Below are positions 34,253 to 44,444 of a DNA stretch of 64,000 nt, piece by piece. Source of the DNA: Actinomadura syzygii (GTDB taxonomy: Bacteria > Actinomycetota > Actinomycetes > Streptosporangiales > Streptosporangiaceae); the NCBI RefSeq assembly GCF_008085905.1, contig NZ_VSFF01000011.1:248001-312000 (forward strand), in the 5' to 3' direction. Positions within the stretch are counted from its first letter, which is position 1. Each line of letters begins with the position of its first letter. A program made the translations under genes and the position numbers. The notes below the pieces were generated by a model. It had not been told where the DNA came from. It was given only the letters and a program-made list of their open reading frames with translations, and searched no databases.

Positions 34253-35418
34253 ACCTCACGAAGAACGGAAACGGAAACGACGGTCCGGGCGGCCTCCGGG
34301 CGGCCCGCGACAGACTGTCCCTCGACCCGCTCCGCAACGCGTGGTCGACCGCTCCCGGCCCGGTCCGCTGGGCCGTGTACCTCCTGCTCGTCATCGGCGG
34401 GCTGCTCCTGCCGAACCAGGCGATCGGCGAGTTCATGGCGCCGAGCGGCAGCGACTGGCCGTCCATGCTCAGCAACCAGATCGCGATCTACGTGCTCCTC
34501 GCCCTCGGCCTGAACGTGGTGGTCGGCATGGCCGGCCTCCTCGACCTCGGGTACGTGGCGTTCTACGCGGTCGGCGGCTACACGATGGCGATCTTCGCCA
34601 CGAAGTACGGCTGGTCGTTCTGGGAGTCGCTCTTCCTCGCGATCGCGTTCGCGGGCCTGTCCGGGCTGATCCTCGGCGCGCCGACGCTGCGGCTGCGCGG
34701 CGACTACCTGGCGATCGTCACGCTCGGCTTCGGTGAGATCGTCAAGCGGACGGCGAACAACAGCTCCTACGTGAACGGTCCGCGCGGCGTGCAGGGCATC
34801 CCGCACCCGCCGACCCTGTCGGAGTTCGAGATCTTCGGCGTCCAGCCGCTCAAGTACGGGCTGCTGGACTCGCGGCCGTACTACTACCTGCTCCTGCTGT
34901 TCATCATCATCGCGATCATCTTCGTGAAGCGGCTCGAGCGGTCCAGGGTGGGCCGCGCGTGGGCCTCGATCCGCGAGGACGAGGACGCGGCCGAGCTGAT
35001 GGGCGTCCCGACGTTCAAGTTCAAGCTGGCCGCGTTCGCGATCGGCGCGGCGATCGGCGGCAGCGGCGGCGTCGTGTTCGCCTCGCAGCAGACGTCGATC
35101 AACCCGCAGAACTTCGAGTTCCTCGTGTCGGCGCTGATCCTCGCCGGCGTCGTGCTCGGCGGCTCCGGCAACATCCCCGGCGTCATGCTCGGCGCCGCGG
35201 TGCTCGCCTGGCTCCCCGAGCGGTTCCGCGGCCTGTCCGACTACCGGATGCTGATCTTCGGCGCCGCGCTGGTGCTCATGATGATCTTCCGTCCGGAGGG
35301 CCTGTGGCCGTCCCGGCAGCGCAAGGCCGAGCTGGCCGAGGGCACCGGCGGCATGGGCAGCATGGGAGCCGAGGTGGCCGGGCCCGGTCAGACCGTCACG
35401 GCGGAGGAGGGCAAGTGA
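34249..35418 (+). CDS. livM: Branched-chain amino-acid ABC transporter permease LivM
   Basis: A 389-residue partner permease. After a hydrophilic start, membrane helices begin near residue 40. The LivM signature LGLNVVVGMAGLLDLGYVAFYAVGGY is followed by GAPTLRLRGDYLAIVTLGFGEIVK, the EAA-like loop VGRAWASIREDEDAAELMGVPTFKFKL, and GVVLGGSGNIPGVMLGA. The C-terminal residues (about 355-389) are a Gly/Met/Glu-rich cytoplasmic tail. It overlaps livH by 4 nt at the start and livG by 4 nt (GTGA) at the end. Confidence 0.96.
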   Translation: MNLTKNGNGNDGPGGLRAARDRLSLDPLRNAWSTAPGPVRWAVYLLLVIGGLLLPNQAIGEFMAPSGSDWPSMLSNQIAIYVLLALGLNVVVGMAGLLDLGYVAFYAVGGYTMAIFATKYGWSFWESLFLAIAFAGLSGLILGAPTLRLRGDYLAIVTLGFGEIVKRTANNSSYVNGPRGVQGIPHPPTLSEFEIFGVQPLKYGLLDSRPYYYLLLLFIIIAIIFVKRLERSRVGRAWASIREDEDAAELMGVPTFKFKLAAFAIGAAIGGSGGVVFASQQTSINPQNFEFLVSALILAGVVLGGSGNIPGVMLGAAVLAWLPERFRGLSDYRMLIFGAALVLMMIFRPEGLWPSRQRKAELAEGTGGMGSMGAEVAGPGQTVTAEEGK

Positions 35419-36242
35419 GCCTGGACAAGGGCGCCGCGGCGGGCGCCGGGACCGGCGCCGGGAAGGCCGCCGCGCCCGTGCTGGAGCTGCGGGACGTCGT
35501 CATGCGGTTCGGCGGCGTCGTCGCGCTCAACAAGGTGAACCTCACGATCGGCCAGGGCGACATCTTCGCGCTGATCGGCCCGAACGGGGCCGGGAAGACG
35601 ACGGTGTTCAACGTCACCACCGGCGTGTACAAGCCGACCGAGGGCGAGGTCGTCTTCGGCGGCAAGCGCATCGACGGCAAGAAGCGGTACGCCGTCACGA
35701 AGCTCGGGGTGGCGCGGACGTTCCAGAACGTCCGGCTGTTCCACAACATGACGGCGGTCGAGAACGTCCTCGTCGGAACGGACGCCCACCACCGGACGGG
35801 CTTCGTCGGCGCGGCGCTCGGCCTGCCCTGGCACCGCAAGGAGGAGCGCCAGGGCCGGGAGAAGGCCCGCGAGCTGCTGGAGCTCGTGGGCATCCCGCAC
35901 CGCGGCGAGGAGGCGGCGAAGAACCTCCCGTACGGCGACCAGCGGCGGCTGGAGATCGCGCGGGCGCTCGCCACCGATCCGCGGCTGCTGCTGCTGGACG
36001 AGCCCGCCGCCGGCATGAACCCGGCGGAGAAGGTCGCCCTGCAGGAGCTCATCCGCAAGATCCGCGACACGGGCGTGACGGTCCTGCTGATCGAGCACGA
36101 CATGAGCCTCGTGATGGGGATCAGCGACCGGGTCGCGGTCCTGGACTTCGGCCAGAAGATCGCGGACGGGCTGCCCGCCGAGGTGCAGAACGACCCGCGC
36201 GTCATCGAGGCGTACCTGGGGGCTCCCGCCGATGCTTCTTGA
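35415..36242 (+). CDS. livG: Branched-chain amino-acid ABC transporter ATP-binding protein LivG
   Basis: 275 residues. A Gly/Ala-rich leader (about 1-22) precedes the ATPase: Walker A GPNGAGKTT, Q-loop TFQNVRLFHNMTAVENVLVG, signature in the LPYGDQRRLEIARAL position (LSxGQ replaced by PYGDQ, typical of LivG), Walker B LLLLDEPAAGMNP, and H-loop LLIEHDM. It pairs with LivF to energise LivHM. The GTG at 35415 overlaps the livM stop, and its own end overlaps livF by 11 nt. Confidence 0.97.
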   Translation: MSLDKGAAAGAGTGAGKAAAPVLELRDVVMRFGGVVALNKVNLTIGQGDIFALIGPNGAGKTTVFNVTTGVYKPTEGEVVFGGKRIDGKKRYAVTKLGVARTFQNVRLFHNMTAVENVLVGTDAHHRTGFVGAALGLPWHRKEERQGREKARELLELVGIPHRGEEAAKNLPYGDQRRLEIARALATDPRLLLLDEPAAGMNPAEKVALQELIRKIRDTGVTVLLIEHDMSLVMGISDRVAVLDFGQKIADGLPAEVQNDPRVIEAYLGAPADAS

Positions 36243-36990
36243 GATCAAGGACATCCACGTCCACTACGGAAAGATCGCGGCGATCAAGGGCATCTCCGCG
36301 TCGGTCGACCAGGGTGAGATCGTCACGCTGATCGGCGCGAACGGCGCGGGGAAGACGACGACGCTGAAGACGATCTCCGGGCTGCGCTCGCTGTCGCGCG
36401 GGTCGATCCACTTCGACGGTCGCGACATCAGCGGCATGCAGGGGCACAAGCGCGTGCGCGTCGGCATCGGGCAGGCGCCCGAGGGACGCGGCGTCTTCCC
36501 CGGCATGACCGTCGAGGAGAACCTCCTCATGGGCGCCTACGCCCGCAAGGACGACCCGTCCAAGGAACTGGCCGAGGCGTACGAGCTGTTCCCGCGGCTC
36601 GCCGAGCGCCGCAGGCAGGCCGGCGGCACCATGTCCGGGGGCGAGCAGCAGATGCTCGCCATCGGCCGGGCGCTGATGGCCAAGCCCAAGGTGCTCCTGC
36701 TGGACGAGCCGTCCATGGGGCTCGCGCCCATGCTCGTCCAGCAGATCTTCACGATCATCCAGGAGATCAACCGGCGCGGCACGACGGTGCTGCTGGTGGA
36801 GCAGAACGCCCAGCAGGCGCTCCAGATCGCGCACCGCGCGTACGTGCTGGAGACCGGCCGGGTGGTGAAGTCGGCGCCCGCCGCCGAGCTGCTCGACGAC
36901 CCGCAGGTCCGCGCCGCGTACCTGGGCGGCGACCTGGGCGACGCCGCGGGCGCGCCCGCCGAGGACGCGCCGCCGGAGGACGCCGGATAG
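36232..36990 (+). CDS. livF: Branched-chain amino-acid ABC transporter ATP-binding protein LivF
   Basis: 252 residues. Walker A GANGAGKTT, the LivF-typical GQAPEGRGVFPGMTVEENLLMG, signature TMSGGEQQMLAIGRALM, Walker B VLLLDEPSMGLAP, and H-loop LLVEQNA. A short acidic/Ala-rich tail (DAAGAPAEDAPPEDAG) follows. It starts inside the last codons of livG and completes the operon; a perfect 42-nt palindrome terminates it. Confidence 0.97.
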   Translation: MLLEIKDIHVHYGKIAAIKGISASVDQGEIVTLIGANGAGKTTTLKTISGLRSLSRGSIHFDGRDISGMQGHKRVRVGIGQAPEGRGVFPGMTVEENLLMGAYARKDDPSKELAEAYELFPRLAERRRQAGGTMSGGEQQMLAIGRALMAKPKVLLLDEPSMGLAPMLVQQIFTIIQEINRRGTTVLLVEQNAQQALQIAHRAYVLETGRVVKSAPAAELLDDPQVRAAYLGGDLGDAAGAPAEDAPPEDAG

Positions 36991-36999
36991 CCGTTCGCC

Positions 37000-37044
37000 G
37001 CGCGCGCCCGCCGGATCCACGTGGATCCGGCGGGCGCGCGCTTT
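37000..37044 (+). terminator. 42-nt perfect palindrome terminating the liv operon
   Basis: Left arm 37000-37020 (GCGCGCGCCC...GGATCCAC) is followed directly by its exact reverse complement 37021-37041, then TTT. It lies 10 nt after the livF stop. In the opposite direction it may also terminate the lipoprotein gene that ends at 37071. Confidence 0.92.
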
Positions 37045-37070
37045 CCCGCGTCTTCTCGCGTCTCCGCGCC

Positions 37071-37670
37071 CTAGGGCAGCTCGATCTCGGCGGGCGCGGG
37101 CTGGCTGACCGCGCCGACCGGCGGCGAGCCGTAGAGCCGGACGGCCTTCGCCTTCGCGCCGCGCGGGACGTCGAACCACAGGTCGAACTCGACGCGCATG
37201 GACGCCCCGACCGACAGCCGCTCCGGCTGCCGTTTGATCATCGTGGCGTTGACGTCGGGGGAGTGGACCTTGCCGTCGGCGGTGACGAGCCGCTGCTTCC
37301 AGGTGTCGAAGACCTGGATGTCGCGCCCGGTGTTGACCGCGAGGAGGCGGATGCGGGTGAAGGCGCCCTTGGCGTCCATCGCGGCGTGGGTGCCCATCAC
37401 GTCCGTCATGCCCTGCCGGAAGCCGATGACGGTGAAGCTCGTGTCGGCGCTGCGTCCCGTCCTGCCCTCGGGGACGGCCTCGCCCTCGCGGGCCGTCTCG
37501 GCCGGGATCCTGTAGGCGGGCGGCGCCTTGGCGTGCCCGGACCCCGAGCAGCCCGCCAGGGCCGCGGCGAGGCCGAGCGCGAGTGCGAGTGCGAAGGCGA
37601 GTGCGAGCGCGGCGGGTGCGCGGCCGGCGCGTGGCCGTGTCCCGAGGACGTGCGTGCTACGGGAGGGCAT
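37071..37670 (-). CDS. Lipoprotein with DUF4352-like domain
   Basis: 199 residues. A signal peptide rich in alternating Leu-Ala (LALAFALALALGLAAALAGC) ends in lipobox LAGC, so the protein is lipid-anchored by Lgt/Lsp. The mature part (about 60-199) has the extracellular Ig-like pattern of DUF4352/telokin-like proteins: AFTRIRLLAVNTGRDIQVFD, LVTADGKVHSPDVNAT, and FDLWFDVPRGAKAKAVRLYG. Function unknown. The signal-peptide coding DNA (about 37570-37612) is a run of GCGAGT-like hexamers and may be length-variable. The ATG at 37670 follows a GGACATG context with no strong binding site. Confidence 0.88.
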   Translation of the reverse strand: MPSRSTHVLGTRPRAGRAPAALALAFALALALGLAAALAGCSGSGHAKAPPAYRIPAETAREGEAVPEGRTGRSADTSFTVIGFRQGMTDVMGTHAAMDAKGAFTRIRLLAVNTGRDIQVFDTWKQRLVTADGKVHSPDVNATMIKRQPERLSVGASMRVEFDLWFDVPRGAKAKAVRLYGSPPVGAVSQPAPAEIELP

Positions 37671-37805
37671 GTCCGGAACGTACGGCGGAACGCGGCACGG
37701 GTGAACGCGGCGGGGCGTTTCGCAACGCAACCGCAACCACTGTCGGCCTTACACCGGTGTCGGCATGTCTGGCGTCCGGCGCGTCCGGGCCCGGACATGC
37801 GTTGA

Positions 37806-37874
37806 CCCGGGATCACCTTTGGGGCCGTACGAACCTTCCCCGGGCGCGTACGTTGTCTACTCGGTGATCCCGGG
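37806..37874. repeat. 12-bp perfect inverted repeat in a divergent intergenic region
   Basis: CCCGGGATCACC (37806-37817) and GGTGATCCCGGG (37863-37874) are exact reverse complements separated by 45 nt. They lie in a gene-free stretch (37671-37969) upstream of the lipoprotein gene and beyond the thioesterase stop. They could be two half-sites for a DNA-looping regulator or the base of a long RNA stem. No other signal in the stretch was convincing. Confidence 0.6.
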
Positions 37875-37969
37875 CCGTTCCGTGCCACGCTACAGACCTC
37901 GGGCGGCGCATCGCAAAGAAAGTCCGGATCGTACCGTTTCAACCCGATCGGTCGTCCGGACCGGTCCGG

Positions 37970-38407
37970 TCAGCCGCCGGGGGCGTCGCGGAGCATGCAG
38001 GTCAGGCGGGCGGTGCAGATCCGCCGGTCCCGGTCGTCGGTGAGGACGATCTCGTAGGTGGCGAGCGTCCGGCCGCCGTGCGTGCGGGTCGCGACGCCCG
38101 TCACGTGCCCCTCGGTCGCCGACCGGTGGTGGGTGGCGTTGATCTCGACGCCGACCGCGATCCGCCCCGGGCCCGCGTGCAGCGCTGCGCCGAGGGACCC
38201 GAGCGACTCCGCGAGGACGCACGACGCGCCCCCGTGCAGCAGCCCGTACGGCTGGGTGTTGCCCTTCACCGGCATCCGTCCGACGACCCGCTCCGGGGAC
38301 GCCTCCAGGACCTCGACCCCCATGGTCTTCGCCAGGTCGCCGTACTGGTCGGCCCCGGCGTTCGTCGCGGCGCCGTCCCGGGGGGCCGCGCCGTCCGTCT
38401 CAGTCAC
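37970..38407 (-). CDS. PaaI-like hotdog-fold acyl-CoA thioesterase
   Basis: A 145-residue hotdog protein with the PaaI/thioesterase II signature QPYGLLHGGASCVLAESLGSLGA (catalytic region, about 53-75) and the CoA-contact strand AVGVEINATHHRSATEGHVTGVA. It probably hydrolyses aromatic or other acyl-CoAs; the physiological substrate cannot be inferred. GTG start at 38407 with an AGGCAGGG site. Divergent from polA with about 90 bp between starts, a region that also holds a degenerate GGGG-GCGA-CCCC hairpin related to the structured repeat family. Confidence 0.94.
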   Translation of the reverse strand: MTETDGAAPRDGAATNAGADQYGDLAKTMGVEVLEASPERVVGRMPVKGNTQPYGLLHGGASCVLAESLGSLGAALHAGPGRIAVGVEINATHHRSATEGHVTGVATRTHGGRTLATYEIVLTDDRDRRICTARLTCMLRDAPGG

Positions 38408-38497
38408 TTACACCCTGCCTTTCCTGGGGGGCGACCCCGGAGGCCGGGAGACACCGGCCTCAGCGAAACTGTCGTGGTCGCAGACTAGAGTCCTCGT

Positions 38498-41188
<2,691 letters not shown>

Positions 41189-41207
41189 CCCAGGACAACC
41201 GCCGAAA

Positions 41208-41290
41208 GACGGGCCGTTTCCCGAGCCGCGAACGCGGACCGGGAAACGGCCCGTCGTGCGCCACGGGGGTTCCAGAGGGTGCCCGCCTGG
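41208..41290 (-). repeat. Structured intergenic repeat element, copy C (reverse orientation)
   Basis: On the forward strand GACGGGCCGTTTCCCG (41208-41223) pairs perfectly over 16 bp with CGGGAAACGGCCCGTC (41240-41255), enclosing CCGCG-AA-CGCGG, the same core as in copies A and B read on the other strand. A degenerate hairpin I, CCAG-a-GGG-tg-CCC-gc-CTGG (41272-41290), follows, and between them runs the complement of the GGAACCCCCGT spacer. It starts 19 nt after the polA stop. Confidence 0.8.
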
Positions 41291-41410
41291 GTGTATTCAC
41301 CTCCCTGGATAAACAACCATCTTGGGGGTAGGCGAGCGGGTGTCCGTGGATGTCCGGAGGGTCGTACGCTGTCCACCGGGTCCTGTCAGGTCGCTCGGCG
41401 GGGGGGTAGC

Positions 41411-42538
41411 GTGCCTCTGCTTCACAAGATCGCTGGAGTCGTGGTTGTCTGGGCGGTGATCCTGGGGCTCACTCTCCCCGGGCATCGGCGGGACAAGGAG
41501 CAGAGCGCTCAGCGGGCCGGTGCGGCCGTGAAAGCGCCTGCCGCTGCCCACGCGGCCAAGGCGACGGGGAAAGCCGTACCGGGTGCCTCAGGGGCGTCTG
41601 GGAGTCCTTTGCCGTCTGCGACGCCGACCGCGCCGATTCCGGCGGCGGCGCCGGGAGCGGTGGCGGTCAAGGCGAACGAGCTGGGGCAGGTCCCGGTGCT
41701 GATGTACCACCGGATCGTCCCGAAGCCGGAGATGTCGCTCGACCGGTCGACGAAGGAGCTGTACGACGAGCTGACGCGGCTCGCCAAGGGCGGCTACGTG
41801 CCGGTCACGGCGGCGGAGTTCGTCAACGGGGTGTTCAACGTCCCGGCGGGCAGGCACCCGGTGGTGCTGACCTTCGACGACAGCACGCCCGGCCATTTCG
41901 CGCTCGACGCGGCGGGCAACCCGAAGCCGGACACGGCGGTCGCGATCATCCTGCGGGTCGCGCAGGAGAACCCCGGGTTCCGTCCGACGGCGACGTTCTA
42001 CCTGAACAAGGAGCTGTTCGGGATGGACGACACACAGGCCCCGGCCGGGCTGAACTGGCTGCGCCGGCACGGGTTCGAGCTGGGCAACCACACGGTGTCC
42101 CACCCGAGCCTCGCCGGGATGCCCGAGAAGCGGGTGCAGGACGAGATCGGCGGCATGGAGGACCGGATCGTCCGGCTGACGGGCGCCCACACGACGACGT
42201 TCGCCTACCCGTTCGGGGCCGTCCCGAGGAAGAAGGCGTGGGCCGAGAAGGAGAACGGCCGGTACGCCTTCCAGGGGATCTTCCTCGCCGGGTGGCGGCC
42301 GTCCATCTCGCCGTTCGACGAGGACTTCGACCGGTGGAACATCGACCGGGTCCGCTCCGAGGGCAAGATCAAGGAGAACGACTGCACCCGGTACTGCTCG
42401 ACCGCGTGGTTGGAATATCTGGACAAGAACCCGGATGAGCGGTACACATCTGACGGCGATCCGAACACCGTGACGTTTCCGAGGACCGCCGAGGACCGGC
42501 TGGCCAAGGGATTCCGCGGTCGGGCGCGCGCCTACTGA
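41411..42538 (+). CDS. Polysaccharide deacetylase (NodB-domain), exported
   Basis: 375 residues: a signal anchor (KIAGVVVVWAVILGLTLPG, about 5-23), an Ala/Pro/Lys-rich linker (about 30-85), then a carbohydrate-esterase-4/NodB domain with VLMYHRI, TFDDS (general base Asp plus metal Asp), GNHTVSHPSL (metal His pair) and FAYPFGAVPRKKAW. A metal-dependent N-deacetylase of cell-wall or surface glycans is expected, acting outside the membrane. A Cys pair near the C-terminus (NDCTRYCST) may form a disulfide. The GTG at 41411 follows a GGGGGG run; upstream in-frame sequence is part of the repeat region. Confidence 0.93.
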   Translation: MPLLHKIAGVVVVWAVILGLTLPGHRRDKEQSAQRAGAAVKAPAAAHAAKATGKAVPGASGASGSPLPSATPTAPIPAAAPGAVAVKANELGQVPVLMYHRIVPKPEMSLDRSTKELYDELTRLAKGGYVPVTAAEFVNGVFNVPAGRHPVVLTFDDSTPGHFALDAAGNPKPDTAVAIILRVAQENPGFRPTATFYLNKELFGMDDTQAPAGLNWLRRHGFELGNHTVSHPSLAGMPEKRVQDEIGGMEDRIVRLTGAHTTTFAYPFGAVPRKKAWAEKENGRYAFQGIFLAGWRPSISPFDEDFDRWNIDRVRSEGKIKENDCTRYCSTAWLEYLDKNPDERYTSDGDPNTVTFPRTAEDRLAKGFRGRARAY

Positions 42539-42559
42539 GCCGACGCGCGCCGAACCGGA

Positions 42560-42588
42560 TTGACCACGCGCGGCTGGTCCCATATCCT
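42560..42588 (+). promoter_or_regulatory. rpsA promoter
   Basis: TTGACC (42560-42565), an exact 17-nt spacer and TATCCT (42583-42588) form the best consensus promoter in the window. Transcription from near 42595 would leave a leader of about 180 nt before the rpsA ATG. Confidence 0.8.
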
Positions 42589-42594
42589 GATCGC

Positions 42595-42773
42595 TGCGCT
42601 GTGGGCCTGCGCGCCTCGGACGGAGCAGGCTCGCGCTCGGTCAGGTCGGCGACCTCGGTTCGGTTCACTGACGCGGCAGCGACCGCGTCCCATTCCGGTC
42701 TTCGGCAGGGCGGTACCGGCCCTCCGCGCATAACCCATACGACTTCCATGTCCGTACCGGAGCCAGCCGACAC
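42595..42773 (+). promoter_or_regulatory. Long rpsA 5' leader with stem-loops
   Basis: The predicted leader contains GACGCGG-CAGCGA-CCGCGTC (42670-42689) and a smaller AGGGC/GCCCT stem near 42710. No ribosome-binding site is obvious right before the ATG. Ribosomal-protein leaders are often autoregulated; that this one is regulated is inference. Confidence 0.45.
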
Positions 42774-44258
42774 ATGACGAGCAGCACCGAGGCCACCTCG
42801 ACCACCCCGCAGGTAGCGGTCAACGACATCGGGTCCGAGGAAGCCTTCCTCGCCGCGATCGACGAGACCATCAAGTACTTCAACGACGGCGACATTGTCG
42901 AAGGCACTGTCGTCAAGGTCGATCGTGACGAGGTCCTCCTCGACATCGGCTACAAGACCGAGGGCGTCATTCCCTCGCGTGAGCTGTCCATCAAGCACGA
43001 TGTCGACCCCAACGAGGTCGTCTCCGTGGGAGACCACGTCGAGGCGCTCGTCCTCCAGAAGGAGGACAAGGAGGGGCGACTGATCCTGTCCAAGAAGCGC
43101 GCTCAGTACGAGCGCGCCTGGGGCACGATCGAGAAGATCAAGGACGAGGACGGCATCGTCACGGGCACGGTCATCGAGGTCGTCAAGGGCGGCCTCATCC
43201 TCGACATCGGGCTGCGCGGCTTCCTGCCGGCGTCCCTGGTCGAGATGCGCCGCGTCCGCGACCTGCAGCCCTACGTGGGCCGCGAGCTCGAAGCCAAGAT
43301 CATCGAGCTGGACAAGAACCGCAACAACGTGGTCCTGTCCCGCCGCGCCTGGCTGGAGCAGACGCAGAGCGAGGTCCGCCAGACCTTCCTCAACACCCTG
43401 CAGAAGGGCCAGGTCCGCAAGGGCGTCGTGTCCTCGATCGTCAACTTCGGCGCCTTCGTCGACCTCGGCGGCGTGGACGGGCTCGTGCACGTCTCCGAAC
43501 TGTCCTGGAAGCACATCGACCACCCGTCCGAGGTGGTCGAGGTCGGCCAGGAGGTCACGGTCGAGGTCCTGGACGTCGACATGGAGCGCGAGCGGGTCTC
43601 GCTGTCGCTCAAGGCGACGCAGGAAGACCCGTGGCAGCAGTTCGCCCGCACCCACCAGATCGGGCAGGTCGTGCCCGGGCGCGTCACCAAGCTGGTGCCG
43701 TTCGGCGCGTTCGTCCGCGTCGAGGAGGGCATCGAGGGCCTGGTGCACATCTCCGAGCTGGCCGAGCGCCACGTGGAGATCCCCGAGCAGGTCGTCCAGG
43801 TCGGCGACGAGATCTTCGTGAAGATCATCGACATCGACCTCGACCGGCGCCGGATCAGCCTGTCGCTCAAGCAGGCCAACGAGGGCGCCGCCGGGATCGA
43901 GGAAGAGGACTTCGACCCGACCCTGTACGGCATGCCCGCCGAGTACGACGAGCAGGGGAACTACAAGTACCCCGAGGGCTTCGACGCCGAGACCGGCGAA
44001 TGGCTGGACGGCTTCGACGAGCAGCGCGAGACCTGGGAGCGGCAGTACGCCGAGGCCCGGTCCCGCTTCGACGCCCACCGGCGGCAGATCGAGGAGGCCC
44101 GCAAGGCCGAGGCCGAGGCGGGCGCCGAGCCCGCGTCCGGCGGCGGCGGCGGGGGCGAGACCTCCTACTCCGGCGGCGGGGAGAGCGAGTCCGGTGGCGC
44201 CCTCGCCACCGACGAGGCGCTCGCCGCGCTGCGGGAGAAGCTCTCCGGCGGCCAGTGA
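42774..44258 (+). CDS. rpsA: 30S ribosomal protein S1
   Basis: 494 residues with four S1/OB domains: GDIVEGTVVKVDRDEVLLDIGYKTEGVIP (about 39-105), GIVTGTVIEVVKGGLILDIGLRGFLP (about 125-190), GQVRKGVVSSIVNFGAFVDLGGVDGLVH (about 210-280) and GQVVPGRVTKLVPFGAFVRVEEGIEGLVH (about 297-365). The C-terminal about 125 residues are charged and Gly/Ser-rich (PEYDEQGNYKYPEGFD type, then GGGGGGETSYSGGG), typical of actinobacterial S1. It delivers structured or leadered mRNAs to the 30S subunit. Driven by a near-consensus promoter with a long leader; a strong hairpin follows. Confidence 0.98.
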   Translation: MTSSTEATSTTPQVAVNDIGSEEAFLAAIDETIKYFNDGDIVEGTVVKVDRDEVLLDIGYKTEGVIPSRELSIKHDVDPNEVVSVGDHVEALVLQKEDKEGRLILSKKRAQYERAWGTIEKIKDEDGIVTGTVIEVVKGGLILDIGLRGFLPASLVEMRRVRDLQPYVGRELEAKIIELDKNRNNVVLSRRAWLEQTQSEVRQTFLNTLQKGQVRKGVVSSIVNFGAFVDLGGVDGLVHVSELSWKHIDHPSEVVEVGQEVTVEVLDVDMERERVSLSLKATQEDPWQQFARTHQIGQVVPGRVTKLVPFGAFVRVEEGIEGLVHISELAERHVEIPEQVVQVGDEIFVKIIDIDLDRRRISLSLKQANEGAAGIEEEDFDPTLYGMPAEYDEQGNYKYPEGFDAETGEWLDGFDEQRETWERQYAEARSRFDAHRRQIEEARKAEAEAGAEPASGGGGGGETSYSGGGESESGGALATDEALAALREKLSGGQ

Positions 44259-44267
44259 CGGAACCGT

Positions 44268-44306
44268 CGACCACCGCCGCGCAGCTCCATCGCGCGGCGG
44301 TGGTCG
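44268..44306 (+). terminator. rpsA terminator
   Basis: CGACCACCGCCGCGC (44268-44282) and GCGCGGCGGTGGTCG (44292-44306) form a perfect 15-bp stem with a 9-nt loop, 10 nt after the rpsA stop. Confidence 0.85.
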
Positions 44307-44444
44307 CGTTCCACCGGTGATCCAGCGGCCACGGCCGGAGGACGATCCGACCGGATCGCGCTCCGGCCGTGCTCGGCTGCGCCGGGTCCGATAGCTTTGC
44401 CGTCGTCCCCGAAGGTCCGCCCGTCCCCCGGAGCTCTCGTTCAA

